Shown: in pieces, positions 16,967 through 26,996 of the stretch | How the letters are laid out: every line of letters begins with the position of its first letter | How positions within the stretch are numbered: position 1 is the first letter of the stretch | Notes under the pieces: model-generated | What the model saw: the letters and a program-made list of their open reading frames with translations, nothing else | What the model was told of the DNA's origin: nothing | The model's database searches: none | Source: Pseudomonas sp. CC6-YY-74 | GTDB taxonomy: Bacteria; Pseudomonadota; Gammaproteobacteria; Pseudomonadales; Pseudomonadaceae | Direction: 5' to 3' | DNA: 64,000 nucleotides | Assembly: GCF_002025205.1 (NCBI RefSeq) | Contig: NZ_CP019947.1 | Location: 4,378,001 to 4,442,000 of the forward strand | Translations under genes and position numbers: made by a program

Positions 16967-18613
16967 TTACAGCAAAAACAGCGTGGCCAGGCCGAGGAAG
17001 GCGAAAAAGCCGATGACATCGGTCACCGTGGTCAGAATCACGCTGCCGGCCAGCGCCGGGTCGATGCCCATGCGCTCGAGAATCAGCGGGATGCCCCAGC
17101 CGGCCAGTGCCGCGCACAACAGGTTGACCAGGATGGCGACGCCGAGCACGGCGCCTATGCCCCAGTCGTCGAACCACAGCACCGCGAGCAGGGCGATCAC
17201 CACCGACCAGAGCAGGCCGTTGAGGATGGAGATGCCCAGCTCGCGATTGAGCAGGATGCGAATATTGCCTTTCTGCAGCTGGCCAAGAGCCAGGCCACGG
17301 ATCACCAGAGTCAGGGTCTGGCTGCCGGCGATACCGCCCATGCTCGCCACTATGGGCATCAGTACGGCGAGTGCCACCAGTTGCTCCAGGGTCGCCTGAA
17401 ACAGGCCGATCACCCAGGCGGCGCTGAAAGCGGTGACCAGGTTGATGCCCAGCCACACTGCACGCCGGCGTGAACTGACCAGCACCGGTGCGAACATGTC
17501 GGCTTCGTCATCGAGACCTGCCATTTGCATCAAGGCACGGTCCGAATCTTCGCGAATCAGATCGACCACGTCGTCGACGGTGATCCGGCCGAGCACCCGG
17601 TTGTGCTCGTCGACCACCGGCGCGGACAGCAGGTCCAAGTCCTGGAACAGCTGGGCAACTTCGTTACCTTTGCGGGTCACCGCGATGCCGCCGATATCGC
17701 GGTTCATCAACTCGGCTACCGGGCGCTCCAGATCAGCGGTGACCAGGCTGCTCAGGCGCAGGCCACCCTGGTAATGGCCTTTGCGGTCGACCACCATCAG
17801 CATGTCGGTCTGTGGTGGCAGCTTTTCCAGCAGACGCAGATAGCGCAGCACCGTGCTGACTTGGACATCGGCGCGGATCTGGATGGCGTCGGCGTTCATC
17901 AAACCGCCGGCGGAGTCCTCGGGATAGGACAGCATCGCCTCAAGCTGCTTACGCTGGCTGACGCTGCTGGCGTACAACAGTTTATTGCCCAACTCACCAG
18001 GCAAGGTTTGGATCAGGTCGACCCGGTCATCGAGTTCGAGGTACTCGGCCGAGGCGATCAGGTCCTCAAGGTCAAGCTCGAGTGCCAGGGCGACGAGTAT
18101 TTCATCGTGCAGGAAGGTCAGGACTTTACCGGCCCGGTCGGTGTCGACCATGCTCCATACGCTACGGCGTTCTACCGGCGGCAGCGACTCGAGTAGCCCG
18201 GCGATCTTGGCCGGGTGCATGCGCTGCAGAATCTTGCCGACCCGTTTGAGCTTCTTCTGGTTCAGCGCATCGCGCACGGCCTCCAGGTGGTTGGCGCTGC
18301 CGTGGGCGTGTTCCTGTTCTGGCCTGGGGTGAGTCGTGTCCGTCGAGTCGCCGACCAGCTGGCTGATCAACTCGATACTCAGGTGGGGCAGGATGCGCCC
18401 TTCGAGTGCGGGATCGATCTGTTGCCACAGCGCCATGCGCTGCTCGGCGCCAAGCCTCTCAAGCATGGCGGCGATCTTGGCCGGATGCATGCGGCTGAGA
18501 TACTTCCGCGCACGTTTGTTTCTTCCGGCGCAGAGGGCCTGAATTATATGTTCGCTGTCAGTCAGCGTGTGGTTCTCGTCACTGAGATGTGGAGCCGGCT
18601 TGTTCGGATTCAT
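16967..18613 (-). CDS. mgtE: MgtE-type magnesium channel/transporter
   Basis: A 548-residue protein. The N-terminal MgtE domain has superhelical repeats, including two copies of RMHPAKIA (about residues 42-49 and 132-139) and LMNADAI. A CBS-domain pair follows (about 240-360), then five TM helices (about 375-548) with the family signature PIVASMGGIAGSQTLTL. Cytosolic Mg2+ bound by the N and CBS domains closes the pore in characterised MgtE proteins. I chose the ATG at 18613; a TTG at 18655 would add 14 residues. It is convergent with the SulP gene and lies 100 bp downstream of aguA on the same strand. No function linked to polyamines is known, although both are divalent-cation-like osmotic and ionic factors. 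Confidence 0.93.
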   Translation of the reverse strand: MNPNKPAPHLSDENHTLTDSEHIIQALCAGRNKRARKYLSRMHPAKIAAMLERLGAEQRMALWQQIDPALEGRILPHLSIELISQLVGDSTDTTHPRPEQEHAHGSANHLEAVRDALNQKKLKRVGKILQRMHPAKIAGLLESLPPVERRSVWSMVDTDRAGKVLTFLHDEILVALALELDLEDLIASAEYLELDDRVDLIQTLPGELGNKLLYASSVSQRKQLEAMLSYPEDSAGGLMNADAIQIRADVQVSTVLRYLRLLEKLPPQTDMLMVVDRKGHYQGGLRLSSLVTADLERPVAELMNRDIGGIAVTRKGNEVAQLFQDLDLLSAPVVDEHNRVLGRITVDDVVDLIREDSDRALMQMAGLDDEADMFAPVLVSSRRRAVWLGINLVTAFSAAWVIGLFQATLEQLVALAVLMPIVASMGGIAGSQTLTLVIRGLALGQLQKGNIRILLNRELGISILNGLLWSVVIALLAVLWFDDWGIGAVLGVAILVNLLCAALAGWGIPLILERMGIDPALAGSVILTTVTDVIGFFAFLGLATLFLL

Positions 18614-18713
18614 GGCCGCCAGAGTAACACCGGAGCCAGGGCTGTCGGATGGCAAATCCTCGGCTGGTGGCCGGGCAGGCGAGGGCGGGGAGCCCGCGCC
18701 TGCCCGGATTCGC

Positions 18714-19820
18714 TCAAGCGCGTTGCGGCGCCGGCTGCTGCTGGGTGATGCAGTGGATGTTGCCGCCGCCGAGGAGGATCTCGCGGCCCGGCACCAGCAC
18801 CACCCGGTGCTCGGGGAACAGCCGTTCGAGGATGGCGCGGGCTTGCTCGTCCTGGCTGTCGTCGAAGCTGGGCGCGACGATGCCGCCGTTGACGATCAGG
18901 AAATTGACGTAGGAGCCGGCCAGGCGCACGGCGGGGCTGCGCTCCTGGCTGCCGGCGACCAGATCGACTCCGGCGCACTCTGCGGCTGTGGCATGCAGCG
19001 GGCCGGGGATCGGCATCTTGTGCACGATCAGTTGGCGGCCCTTGGCATCGCGCGCCTGTTCCAGCACGCGCATGGCGGCCTGGCAGCGCGGGTAGTTGGG
19101 GTCGCTGGCGTCGTCGGTCCAGGCCAGCAGCACTTCGCCGGGGCGCACGTAGCAGCAGAAGTTGTCGACGTGGCCGTCGGTCTCATCGTTGAACAAGCCG
19201 TCCGGCAGCCAGATCACCGTGTCGATGCTCAGGTGTTCGCGCAGCACCGCTTCGATCTGTGCGCGATCCAGGTGCGGGTTGCGGTTGCGGTTGAGCAGGC
19301 ATTCCTCGGTGGTGATCAGGGTGCCTTCGCCGTCGACGTGGATCGAGCCGCCCTCGAGGACGAAGCCCTCGGTGCGATAGCGCGCGCAGCGCTCGATCTC
19401 GAGGATCTTGCTGGCCACCTGGTCGTCGCGCTGCCATGGCGCGTACAGGCCGCCATCGAAACCGCCCCAGGCATTGAAGCTCCAGTCGACGCCGCGCACG
19501 TCACCCTGCTGGTCGGTGACGAAGGTCGGCCCGGTGTCGCGCACCCAGGCATCGTCGCTGCTGACTTCCAGCACGCGAATGTTGCCGTGGTCGAGGCGGG
19601 CGCGGGCGTTTTCGTATTGCCCCGCCGAGACGCAGACGGTCACCGGCTCGAACTCGGCGATGGCCTTGGCCACCGCGGTAAAGGCGCTCTGCGCCGGCTT
19701 GCCGCCGAGGCGCCAGTTGTCCGAACGCTCGGGCCAGACCATCCAGGTCTGGCTGTGGGCTTCCCACTCGGCCGGCATGCGGAAGCCGTCGGCGCGCGGG
19801 GTGCTATTGAGGATGGTCAT
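18714..19820 (-). CDS. aguA: Agmatine deiminase (agmatine iminohydrolase)
   Basis: A 368-residue protein of the guanidino-group-modifying superfamily. It hydrolyses agmatine to N-carbamoylputrescine and ammonia. Hallmarks: WPERSDNWR near the N-terminus, SSDDAWVRDTGPTF (about residue 88), DGHVDNFCC (about 216) and the catalytic Cys in LLGGGNIHCITQQ close to the C-terminus. It is preceded on the same strand by aguB and aguR, so the order aguR-aguB-aguA is that of the P. aeruginosa agmatine operon. A 150-bp repeat region lies between aguB and aguA, which may affect co-transcription. Confidence 0.96.
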   Translation of the reverse strand: MTILNSTPRADGFRMPAEWEAHSQTWMVWPERSDNWRLGGKPAQSAFTAVAKAIAEFEPVTVCVSAGQYENARARLDHGNIRVLEVSSDDAWVRDTGPTFVTDQQGDVRGVDWSFNAWGGFDGGLYAPWQRDDQVASKILEIERCARYRTEGFVLEGGSIHVDGEGTLITTEECLLNRNRNPHLDRAQIEAVLREHLSIDTVIWLPDGLFNDETDGHVDNFCCYVRPGEVLLAWTDDASDPNYPRCQAAMRVLEQARDAKGRQLIVHKMPIPGPLHATAAECAGVDLVAGSQERSPAVRLAGSYVNFLIVNGGIVAPSFDDSQDEQARAILERLFPEHRVVLVPGREILLGGGNIHCITQQQPAPQRA

Positions 19821-19828
19821 GATTCACC

Positions 19829-19972
19829 TGTAGCCCGGATGCAATCCGGGGTGATCGTTCCAGAGGACTCCCGGATTGCATCCGGGCTACGCACAGGCCG
19901 TAGGATGGGGTGAGCGTAGCGATACCCATCAATGGGTATCGACGCTGCGCGGCTCAACCCATCCTACGCGGC
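19829..19972. repeat. Interspersed intergenic repeat between aguB and aguA
   Basis: Two modules. The first is an inverted repeat, TGTAGCCCGGATGCAATCCG ... ending CGGGCTACG. The second is GTAGGATGGGGTGAGCG ... GATACCCATC / ATGGGTATC ... CAACCCATCCTAC, itself able to fold into a long hairpin. Related copies are at 12306-12420 and 63240-63329. Confidence 0.8.
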
Positions 19973-19978
19973 AGCAAA

Positions 19979-20860
<882 letters not shown>

Positions 20861-21046
20861 GGAAACACCTCGTAGGGGCAATGAACGGTGGTCGTTACAC
20901 GCTAGCAGACGACCGATGACGATGCCGTGTCGGTGGGCGGTTGGGTGACTTTATAATCGATAAAAATCCGTTTTAAAAGTGTATTTTGTGTTTTTTTGGA
21001 TTTATCTCGTTTTTTATGCAGATAAATATCGGTTAATTGGCTTCGA
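20861..21046 (-). promoter_or_regulatory. AT-rich aguB upstream region with candidate AguR site
   Basis: A strongly AT-rich gap between aguR and aguB in an otherwise GC-rich stretch. It includes the dyad GATAAATATC (21021-21030) and ATCGAT (20956-20961), and TTTATA (20951-20956) that could serve as a minus-strand -10 box. A TetR-type operator and an aguBA promoter are plausible; neither is proven. Confidence 0.4.
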
Positions 21047-21685
21047 CTACAACGCTGCCCCGCGTTTCGGCAGATAAGGCGGCAGGTACAGGCCCAGGTA
21101 GGCGTCGAACACGCGCATGCCTTCTTCGGCCAGGCGCGGGGTAATGCTGGCGTGTAGTTGTACCGAGCGGGCATAGACGCGGTCGCCCAGTTCCATGGCC
21201 AGGGCGAACACATCGACATCGTCCGGCAGTGCCGGCAGGGCGAAGTGCCGTTCGAACAGCACGTGCATCAACCGGCCCAGTTCGATGTCGTGCTGGCGGT
21301 CGGCCTGAGTCACCTCGCTCAGACCGTGCTGGGCGAGGATCAGTTGCCGCGCCGCGGGGTCGGCGGCGTAGATCGCCAGCATGCGCTGCTCGACGATGCG
21401 TGACAGATCGCGCCAGTCGCGCAGTTCGGCATGCGCGATGGGCGCCTGCAGGCTGGCGCGAAAGGCGGCGTGGATGTCGGCGGTCAGGCCTTCGAGCAGC
21501 GCCGGCACACTGGCGAAGAAGTGGTAGACCGAGGACGCGGGAATGGCCGCGCGCTCGGCCACGCTGTAGATCGACAGGTTGGCCGCGCCCTGCTCGGCGA
21601 GCAGCGCGCGGGCGGCGGCGAGGATCACGGTAATTCGTGCCTGGCTGCTGGCGCGGGGTTTGCGGGCGGTGGCGCTACGCTGCAT
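21047..21685 (-). CDS. aguR: TetR-family regulator of the agmatine operon
   Basis: A 212-residue TetR protein. The N-terminal HTH (about residues 15-60) contains ANLSIYSVAERAAIPASSVYHFFAS, followed by an all-helical ligand domain. AguR of P. aeruginosa represses aguBA and responds to agmatine and N-carbamoylputrescine, and the gene order here is the same. The start is uncertain: in-frame starts exist at 21742, 21694 and 21685. I use 21685, where the basic segment leading into the HTH begins. Confidence 0.85.
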   Translation of the reverse strand: MQRSATARKPRASSQARITVILAAARALLAEQGAANLSIYSVAERAAIPASSVYHFFASVPALLEGLTADIHAAFRASLQAPIAHAELRDWRDLSRIVEQRMLAIYAADPAARQLILAQHGLSEVTQADRQHDIELGRLMHVLFERHFALPALPDDVDVFALAMELGDRVYARSVQLHASITPRLAEEGMRVFDAYLGLYLPPYLPKRGAAL

Positions 21686-21845
21686 GGCGATCATCTCGGC
21701 AAGGGACGTGCTATTGGACGCCAGCCGGTGGGGTGCAGGCAAGTCGGCTGCGTCGCCTATGGCCGCCGCGTAGGCTGGACCGGGCGGCGTTCCGCTTCAA
21801 GCCCAGCACTTCCCGCGGAGGGCTGCAGCGATGCGCCGGCCGGCC

Positions 21846-22940
21846 CTACAGCGACGGGGCGCCGTCGCGAAAGCGCGGCCACACCCGATCGCGGGCCTGC
21901 CTGTGCTTTTTTGGTAACGCCTCCTGGGCATGCAGGCGGCGCTTGGTCTCGGCATTCGGGTAGAGGCCGGGCTGGGTGCGCAGCGCCACGTCGAGGAACG
22001 CCTTGGAATCGGCGTTGCCACTGGGGTAGAGGGTTTCCGTGGTGATCAGCGCAGCGACCTCGGGCTGCATCAGGTAGTCGATGAAACGATGGGCAAGGTC
22101 GGCGCGGCGGGCGTTGCGCGGGATCACCAGGTTGTCGATGAACAGTACCGAACCCTCATCCGGGACCAGAAAACGCACCGGCTGGCCGGCATCGGCGGCA
22201 GCCAGGGCGTCGCCGACCCAGGCCATGGCTACGCACAGGCGGCCATTGTTGAGGTCATCGATATAACGCTCGCTGTCGACGTAGCGCAGGTTGGGGCGCA
22301 GGCCGTCGAGCACACGGCTGGCGCGCTCGATGCGGCTCGGTGCGCTGCGAGTCAGGCTGCGACCTTGATAGTTGAGCAGCAACGACAGGGTTTCGTCCGG
22401 CGCATCCAGCACGCTGATGCCACAACTGGCCAGACGCGTGCTCTGTTCGGCGTCGAACAACAGGCTCCAGCTATCGGGTAGCGGGCCACCGAACGCGGCT
22501 TCGGCCTGCGGGGTGTTGATGGCCAGGCCAACCGCGCCCCACAAGTAAGGGACCGCGTAACGGTTACCCGGGTCGACCGCCGCGAGCTTGCTCAGCAGTT
22601 GTTTGTCCAGGTGTTTACGGTTGGCCAGCAGGCTGAAATCCAGGGGTTGCAGTTGGTCGCCCTTGATCAGGCGTGGCAGGTCATTGTGCGAGGGCACGAT
22701 GATGTCGATGGCCTCGCTCCCATTGAGCGCCGCATGCATTTCCTCGGCACTGCTGAAGGTGTGGTATTCGACGCGGATAGCGGTTTTGGCCTCGAAGTCT
22801 TTCAGCACTTGCGGGGCGATGTAGTCGTTCCAGTTGTATACGCGCAGGCTGTCCTCGGCCTTCTCCCGCGGGTCCGCTGGCGCGGAGTGGGCCAGTATCG
22901 GCAGCAGGGCGAGCAGTAGCGCAGTGCAGAGGCGCAGCAT
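21846..22940 (-). CDS. Periplasmic polyamine-binding protein (PotF/SpuD family)
   Basis: A 364-residue protein with a signal peptide (MLRLCTALLLALLPILAHS, cleavage about residue 19-20). The polyamine-binding signature LRVYNWNDYIAPQVLKDFE begins the mature protein, and PGNRYAVPYLWGAVGLAIN follows. It is more divergent than SpuD and SpuE: several ligand-contact stretches differ, for example SHNDLPRLIKG in place of SNQFLAKQIKAG. It matches the position of P. aeruginosa PA0295. No permease genes are adjacent, so it may feed the SpuFGH permease or act with aguRBA. The ligand is unknown. Confidence 0.85.
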   Translation of the reverse strand: MLRLCTALLLALLPILAHSAPADPREKAEDSLRVYNWNDYIAPQVLKDFEAKTAIRVEYHTFSSAEEMHAALNGSEAIDIIVPSHNDLPRLIKGDQLQPLDFSLLANRKHLDKQLLSKLAAVDPGNRYAVPYLWGAVGLAINTPQAEAAFGGPLPDSWSLLFDAEQSTRLASCGISVLDAPDETLSLLLNYQGRSLTRSAPSRIERASRVLDGLRPNLRYVDSERYIDDLNNGRLCVAMAWVGDALAAADAGQPVRFLVPDEGSVLFIDNLVIPRNARRADLAHRFIDYLMQPEVAALITTETLYPSGNADSKAFLDVALRTQPGLYPNAETKRRLHAQEALPKKHRQARDRVWPRFRDGAPSL

Positions 22941-23123
22941 GGGTTTCTCCTTGACGGTGCGTCCACGCCAGCCGGCGCGGCCGTTGGATGAGTGCGGCGA
23001 GCGTCCTCAGCTGAATTCTGCGCAGCACTATCCCGCCGCAGGCTTGCGCGCGCGGCTGATAAGGTCGTTGGCAGTTGCAGCTGGATAAAACGACGCCGGC
23101 TCAAGGCCGGCGTCGGGTAGTGC

Positions 23124-24500
23124 TTACACGGTGTGCAGGTACCAGTTGTACTCGAGGTCGGAGATCGAGTTCTCGAACTCGGCCAGCTCGCTTTCCTTGC
23201 AGGCGACGAAGATATCGATGTATTTCGGGTCGATATAACGCGCCAGGATCTCGCTGTCGTCCAGCTCGCGCAGGGCATCACGCAGGTTGTTCGGCAGGCT
23301 TTGCTCGTTCTGCTCGTAGGAGTTGCCTTCCACCGGTGCCGTTGGCTCGACCTTGTTGGTCAGGCCGTGGTGTACACCCGCCAGCACTGCCGCCAGTAGC
23401 AGGTAGGGGTTGGCATCCGCGCCCGCGACCCGGTGTTCGATGCGCACGGCATCGGCGGTGTCATTCGGCACCCGCAGGGCGACGGTGCGGTTATCGATAC
23501 CCCAGCATGGCGAGTTGGGCACGTAGTACTGAGCGCCGAAACGGCGGTACGAGTTGACGTTCGGGCAGAGGAAGGCCATCGAAGCCGGCATGGTTTCCAG
23601 CACGCCGCCAATGGCGTGACGCAGTGCATCGTTCTGTTCGGGATCTTCGCAGGCAAAAATATTCTTGCCGTCCTTATCGAGAATCGAGATGTGCACATGC
23701 AAACCGTTGCCCGCCTGGTTCGGGTACGGCTTGGCCATGAAGGTGGTGTCCATCTCATGGTCGTAGGCAATGTTCTTCACCAGGCGCTTGAGCAGCAGCG
23801 CATAGTCGCAGGCCTTGATCGGGTCGGCGACGTGGTGCAGGTTGACCTCGAACTGCGCCGGGGCACTTTCCTTGACGATGGCGTCGGCCGGGATGCCTTG
23901 CTCTTTCGCGCCTTCAAGAATGTCTTGCAGGCATTCGGCGTACTCGTCGAGGTCGTCGATCAGGTAGACCTGGGTCGAGTGCGGCCGCTTGCCTGACAGC
24001 GGCGAGAGCGGCGGCTGCGGTCGACCGTTCACATTAGCCTGATCGATCAGGTAGAACTCAAGTTCGAAAGCGGCACAAATAGTGAGGCCCAGTTCGTCGA
24101 ACTTCGCAACCACCTGACGCAACACTTCCCGTGGGTCGGCAAAGAACGGCTCGCCTTCCATTTCGTGCATGGTCATTAACAGTTGCGCGGTAGGGCGCTT
24201 CTGCCAGGGTTCATTGCACAGGGTGTTGGGGATGGGGTAGCAGACACGGTCGGCATCGCCGATATCCAGGCCCAGGCCAGTGCTTTCCACTGTCGAGCCA
24301 TTGATATCCAGAGCGAACAAAGACGCCGGGAGGTTGATGCCGCGTTCGTAAACCTTGTGCAGGCTCGCACGCTCGATGCGCTTGCCGCGCACCACTCCAT
24401 TCATATCTGCAATGAGAAGGTCGACGAACAGGACCTCAGGATGTTTCTTAAGGAACGCGTTCGCTTCGTTAAGCTGAACGGCACGCGGGGGTACCGACAT
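23124..24500 (-). CDS. spuI: Gamma-glutamylpolyamine synthetase (glutamine-synthetase family)
   Basis: A 458-residue glutamine-synthetase-fold enzyme. The N-terminal beta-grasp part is followed by the catalytic domain, with GS motifs AAFELEFYLID, KESAPAQFEVNLHH, NGLHVHISI and HRVAGADANPYLLLAA. PuuA-type enzymes join glutamate to putrescine or other polyamines with ATP. The gene is divergent from spuA across a 277-bp regulatory gap, as in P. aeruginosa. A second paralogue, spuB, lies within the divergent operon, so two amine specificities are likely. Substrate assignment between the two paralogues is not readable from sequence. Confidence 0.92.
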   Translation of the reverse strand: MSVPPRAVQLNEANAFLKKHPEVLFVDLLIADMNGVVRGKRIERASLHKVYERGINLPASLFALDINGSTVESTGLGLDIGDADRVCYPIPNTLCNEPWQKRPTAQLLMTMHEMEGEPFFADPREVLRQVVAKFDELGLTICAAFELEFYLIDQANVNGRPQPPLSPLSGKRPHSTQVYLIDDLDEYAECLQDILEGAKEQGIPADAIVKESAPAQFEVNLHHVADPIKACDYALLLKRLVKNIAYDHEMDTTFMAKPYPNQAGNGLHVHISILDKDGKNIFACEDPEQNDALRHAIGGVLETMPASMAFLCPNVNSYRRFGAQYYVPNSPCWGIDNRTVALRVPNDTADAVRIEHRVAGADANPYLLLAAVLAGVHHGLTNKVEPTAPVEGNSYEQNEQSLPNNLRDALRELDDSEILARYIDPKYIDIFVACKESELAEFENSISDLEYNWYLHTV

Positions 24501-24777
24501 GATGCAACACCTTTATTGTTAAAAATATCAATCATTGAACTGCGATGAGCTGAGTCAATCTTAAACCTAGAGCCCTGTCAAGGGTGGTTTGTTTTGCGCT
24601 AAAAAAGCGCATTGAGGCCGTTTTTAGGGCGTTTCAGGGCAGTGCCACCTCCCGCGGAGCCATGGCTGGCGCGGTGCTCATTGGGGTGTGTACAATTTTT
24701 TACATGGCTATTGTGTAAAAAAATGAACAAGGCTAAGCTCCGTTTCAACCCACTAACAGCAATAAAACGGGTGTCTC
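24501..24777. promoter_or_regulatory. Divergent spuI/spuA promoter region
   Basis: A gap between divergent polyamine genes with no coding content. It holds a perfect 9-bp inverted repeat at 24696-24722 and GCGCTAAAAAAGCGC (24597-24611), a short perfect hairpin. A ribosome-site-poor leader of about 55 nt precedes the spuA ATG. Confidence 0.6.
24696..24722. promoter_or_regulatory. Perfect inverted repeat, candidate polyamine operator
   Basis: TTTTTTACA-N9-TGTAAAAAA, arms of 9 bp without mismatch, 55 bp before the spuA start. The position suits control of spuABCDEFGH. The protein that might bind is unknown. Confidence 0.5.
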
Positions 24778-25530
24778 ATGTCGCGCCTGCCGTTGATCGG
24801 CGTTACCGCCTGCTCCAAGCAGGTGGGTCTGCATCTTCACCATATAACAGGTGACAAATACGTTCGTGCCATCGCGATCGGAGCTGGCGGCTTGCCGCTG
24901 ATTATTCCGGCGCTGGGCGAACTGATTGATCAGCCAACCCTGCTGGAAAATCTGCACGGTCTGCTGTTCACCGGCTCACCGTCGAATATCGAGCCGCATC
25001 ATTATAGCGGCTCGGTCAGCGAGGCCGGTACTGCGCACGATCCCGAACGCGACCGCACCACGTTGCCACTGATCCGCAAGGCCATCGAGGCAGGCGTCCC
25101 CGTGCTCGGCATCTGTCGCGGCTTTCAGGAGATGAACGTGGCCTTCGGCGGCACCCTGCAGCAAAAGGTGCATGAAGTGGCAGGCATGCTCGATCACCGC
25201 GAGCTGCCAGATGAGCCCCTCGATGTGCAATATACCCCACGCCACCTGTTGCGGGTGCAGCCGGGTGGCATTCTCGCGGGGCTTGGCTTGCCGAGCGAAA
25301 TTGCCGTCAACTCCATTCATGGTCAGGGTGTTGAGCGTCTGGCGCCGGGCCTTCGAGTCGAAGCACTGGCGCCTGACGGGTTGATCGAGTCCTTCTCCGT
25401 CGAAGGTGCGCCAAGCTTCGCCCTGGGGGTGCAATGGCATCCCGAGTGGCAGGTGCAATCCAACCCGAATTATCTCGCCATCTTCCAGGCCTTTGGTGAG
25501 GCTTGCAGGAAGAGGGCGGGACTGTGCTGA
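24778..25530 (+). CDS. spuA: Gamma-glutamyl-gamma-aminobutyrate hydrolase (class I glutamine amidotransferase-like)
   Basis: A 250-residue PuuD-family hydrolase that releases GABA (or the corresponding amino acid) and glutamate from the gamma-glutamyl intermediate. The nucleophile Cys lies in VLGICRGFQEMNV (about residue 114), and the His-Glu pair in GVQWHPEWQ (about 222-224). It is the first gene of the spuABCDEFGH run. spuB follows after 43 bp. Confidence 0.93.
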   Translation: MSRLPLIGVTACSKQVGLHLHHITGDKYVRAIAIGAGGLPLIIPALGELIDQPTLLENLHGLLFTGSPSNIEPHHYSGSVSEAGTAHDPERDRTTLPLIRKAIEAGVPVLGICRGFQEMNVAFGGTLQQKVHEVAGMLDHRELPDEPLDVQYTPRHLLRVQPGGILAGLGLPSEIAVNSIHGQGVERLAPGLRVEALAPDGLIESFSVEGAPSFALGVQWHPEWQVQSNPNYLAIFQAFGEACRKRAGLC

Positions 25531-25573
25531 GCCGACTATATATAAGTCGGCTCTAACCAACCCCGAGGTCTCT

Positions 25574-26932
25574 ATGAGCAGCAAATTGGACCAGCTTTCG
25601 AGCTGGCTTAAAGAACGCAAAATCACCGAAGTTGAATGCATGATCAGCGATCTCACCGGCATTGCCCGGGGCAAGATTTCGCCGACCAACAAGTTCCTCG
25701 ACGAGAAGGGCATGCGCCTCCCAGAGAGTGTGCTGCTGCAGACCGTCACCGGCGACTACGTCGAGGACGACATCTATTACGACCTGCTCGACGAAGCGGA
25801 CATCGACATGTTCTGCCGTCCCGATGCCGATGCCGTGTTTCTGGTGCCGTGGGCCATCGAGCCGACCGCCATGGTGATCCACGATACGTTCGACAAGCAG
25901 GGCAATCCGATCGAGTTGTCGCCGCGCAACATTCTCAAGAACGTGCTCAAGCTTTATGCCGACCAAGGCTGGAAGCCCATCGTTGCGCCGGAGATGGAGT
26001 TCTACCTGACCAAGCGTTGCAGCGACCCGGACTTCCCGCTGGAAGCGCCGATGGGCCGCTCCGGTCGTCCGGAAGTCGGTCGCCAGTCGTTCTCCATCGA
26101 TGCGGCCAACGAATTCGACCCGCTGTTTGAAGATGTTTATGACTGGTGTGAAATCCAGGGGCTGGATCTCGATACCCTGATCCACGAAGACGGCCCGGCG
26201 CAGATGGAAATCAACTTCCGCCATGGCGAGGCCTTGCACCTGGCCGACCAGATCACCGTGTTCAAGCGCACCATGCGCGAGGCGGCGCTCAAGCATGACG
26301 TGGCGGCGACCTTCATGGCCAAGCCGATCACCGACCAGCCGGGCAGCGCCATGCATATTCACCAGAGTGTGGTGGATATCAAAACCGGGCAAAACCTGTT
26401 TTCCAATGCCGATGGCAGCATGAGCGAACTGTTTATGCAGCACATTGGCGGCTTGCAGAAATACATCCCCGAACTGCTGCCGCTGTTCGCCCCCAACGTC
26501 AATTCCTTCCGCCGCTTCCTGCCGGATACCTCGGCGCCGGTGAACGTCGAGTGGGGCGAAGAGAACCGCACGGTCGGCCTGCGCGTACCGGAAGCCACGC
26601 CGCAGAACCGGCGAGTGGAAAACCGTCTGCCCGGCGCCGATGCCAACCCCTATCTGGTGCTGGCCGCCTCGCTGCTGTGCGGTTACATGGGCATGGTGGA
26701 ACAGCTTGAACCGGGTGCGCCGGTCCAGGGCCGGGGTTACGAGCGGCGCAATCTGCGCCTGCCGATCACCATCGAGCACGCACTGGAGCGGATGGAGGCC
26801 TGCAAGGCGGCGGCAGAATACCTGGGCGAAAAATTCATCCGTGGTTACGTGGCGGTCAAGCGTGCCGAGCACGAAAACTTCAAGCGAGTGATCAGTTCCT
26901 GGGAGCGCGAGTTCCTGCTGCTCTCGGTTTGA
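25574..26932 (+). CDS. spuB: Gamma-glutamylpolyamine synthetase (glutamine-synthetase family)
   Basis: A 452-residue GS-fold paralogue of SpuI. GS motifs include APEMEFYLTKR, HEDGPAQMEINF, GSAMHIHQSV and NRLPGADANPYLVLAA. The start at 25574 follows CGAGG; the frame is open from 25406 inside spuA, which is rejected. It glutamylates a polyamine substrate using ATP as the first protected step of catabolism. It stands between spuA and spuC in one operon. Confidence 0.92.
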   Translation: MSSKLDQLSSWLKERKITEVECMISDLTGIARGKISPTNKFLDEKGMRLPESVLLQTVTGDYVEDDIYYDLLDEADIDMFCRPDADAVFLVPWAIEPTAMVIHDTFDKQGNPIELSPRNILKNVLKLYADQGWKPIVAPEMEFYLTKRCSDPDFPLEAPMGRSGRPEVGRQSFSIDAANEFDPLFEDVYDWCEIQGLDLDTLIHEDGPAQMEINFRHGEALHLADQITVFKRTMREAALKHDVAATFMAKPITDQPGSAMHIHQSVVDIKTGQNLFSNADGSMSELFMQHIGGLQKYIPELLPLFAPNVNSFRRFLPDTSAPVNVEWGEENRTVGLRVPEATPQNRRVENRLPGADANPYLVLAASLLCGYMGMVEQLEPGAPVQGRGYERRNLRLPITIEHALERMEACKAAAEYLGEKFIRGYVAVKRAEHENFKRVISSWEREFLLLSV

Positions 26933-26996
26933 GCGAACGGGGGCCAGGGCGCGAGGCCCGCGGCACCCGCTGATGGCATACATTTTTGAGGTGGAT

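Noticed and set aside
18567..19913. 448-codon plus-strand frame opposite aguA
   Set aside because: Shadow of AguA, whose catalytic motifs are all on the minus strand.
24550..24600. TTGACA on the minus strand as a -35 box for spuI
   Set aside because: No acceptable -10 box at 16-18 bp spacing.
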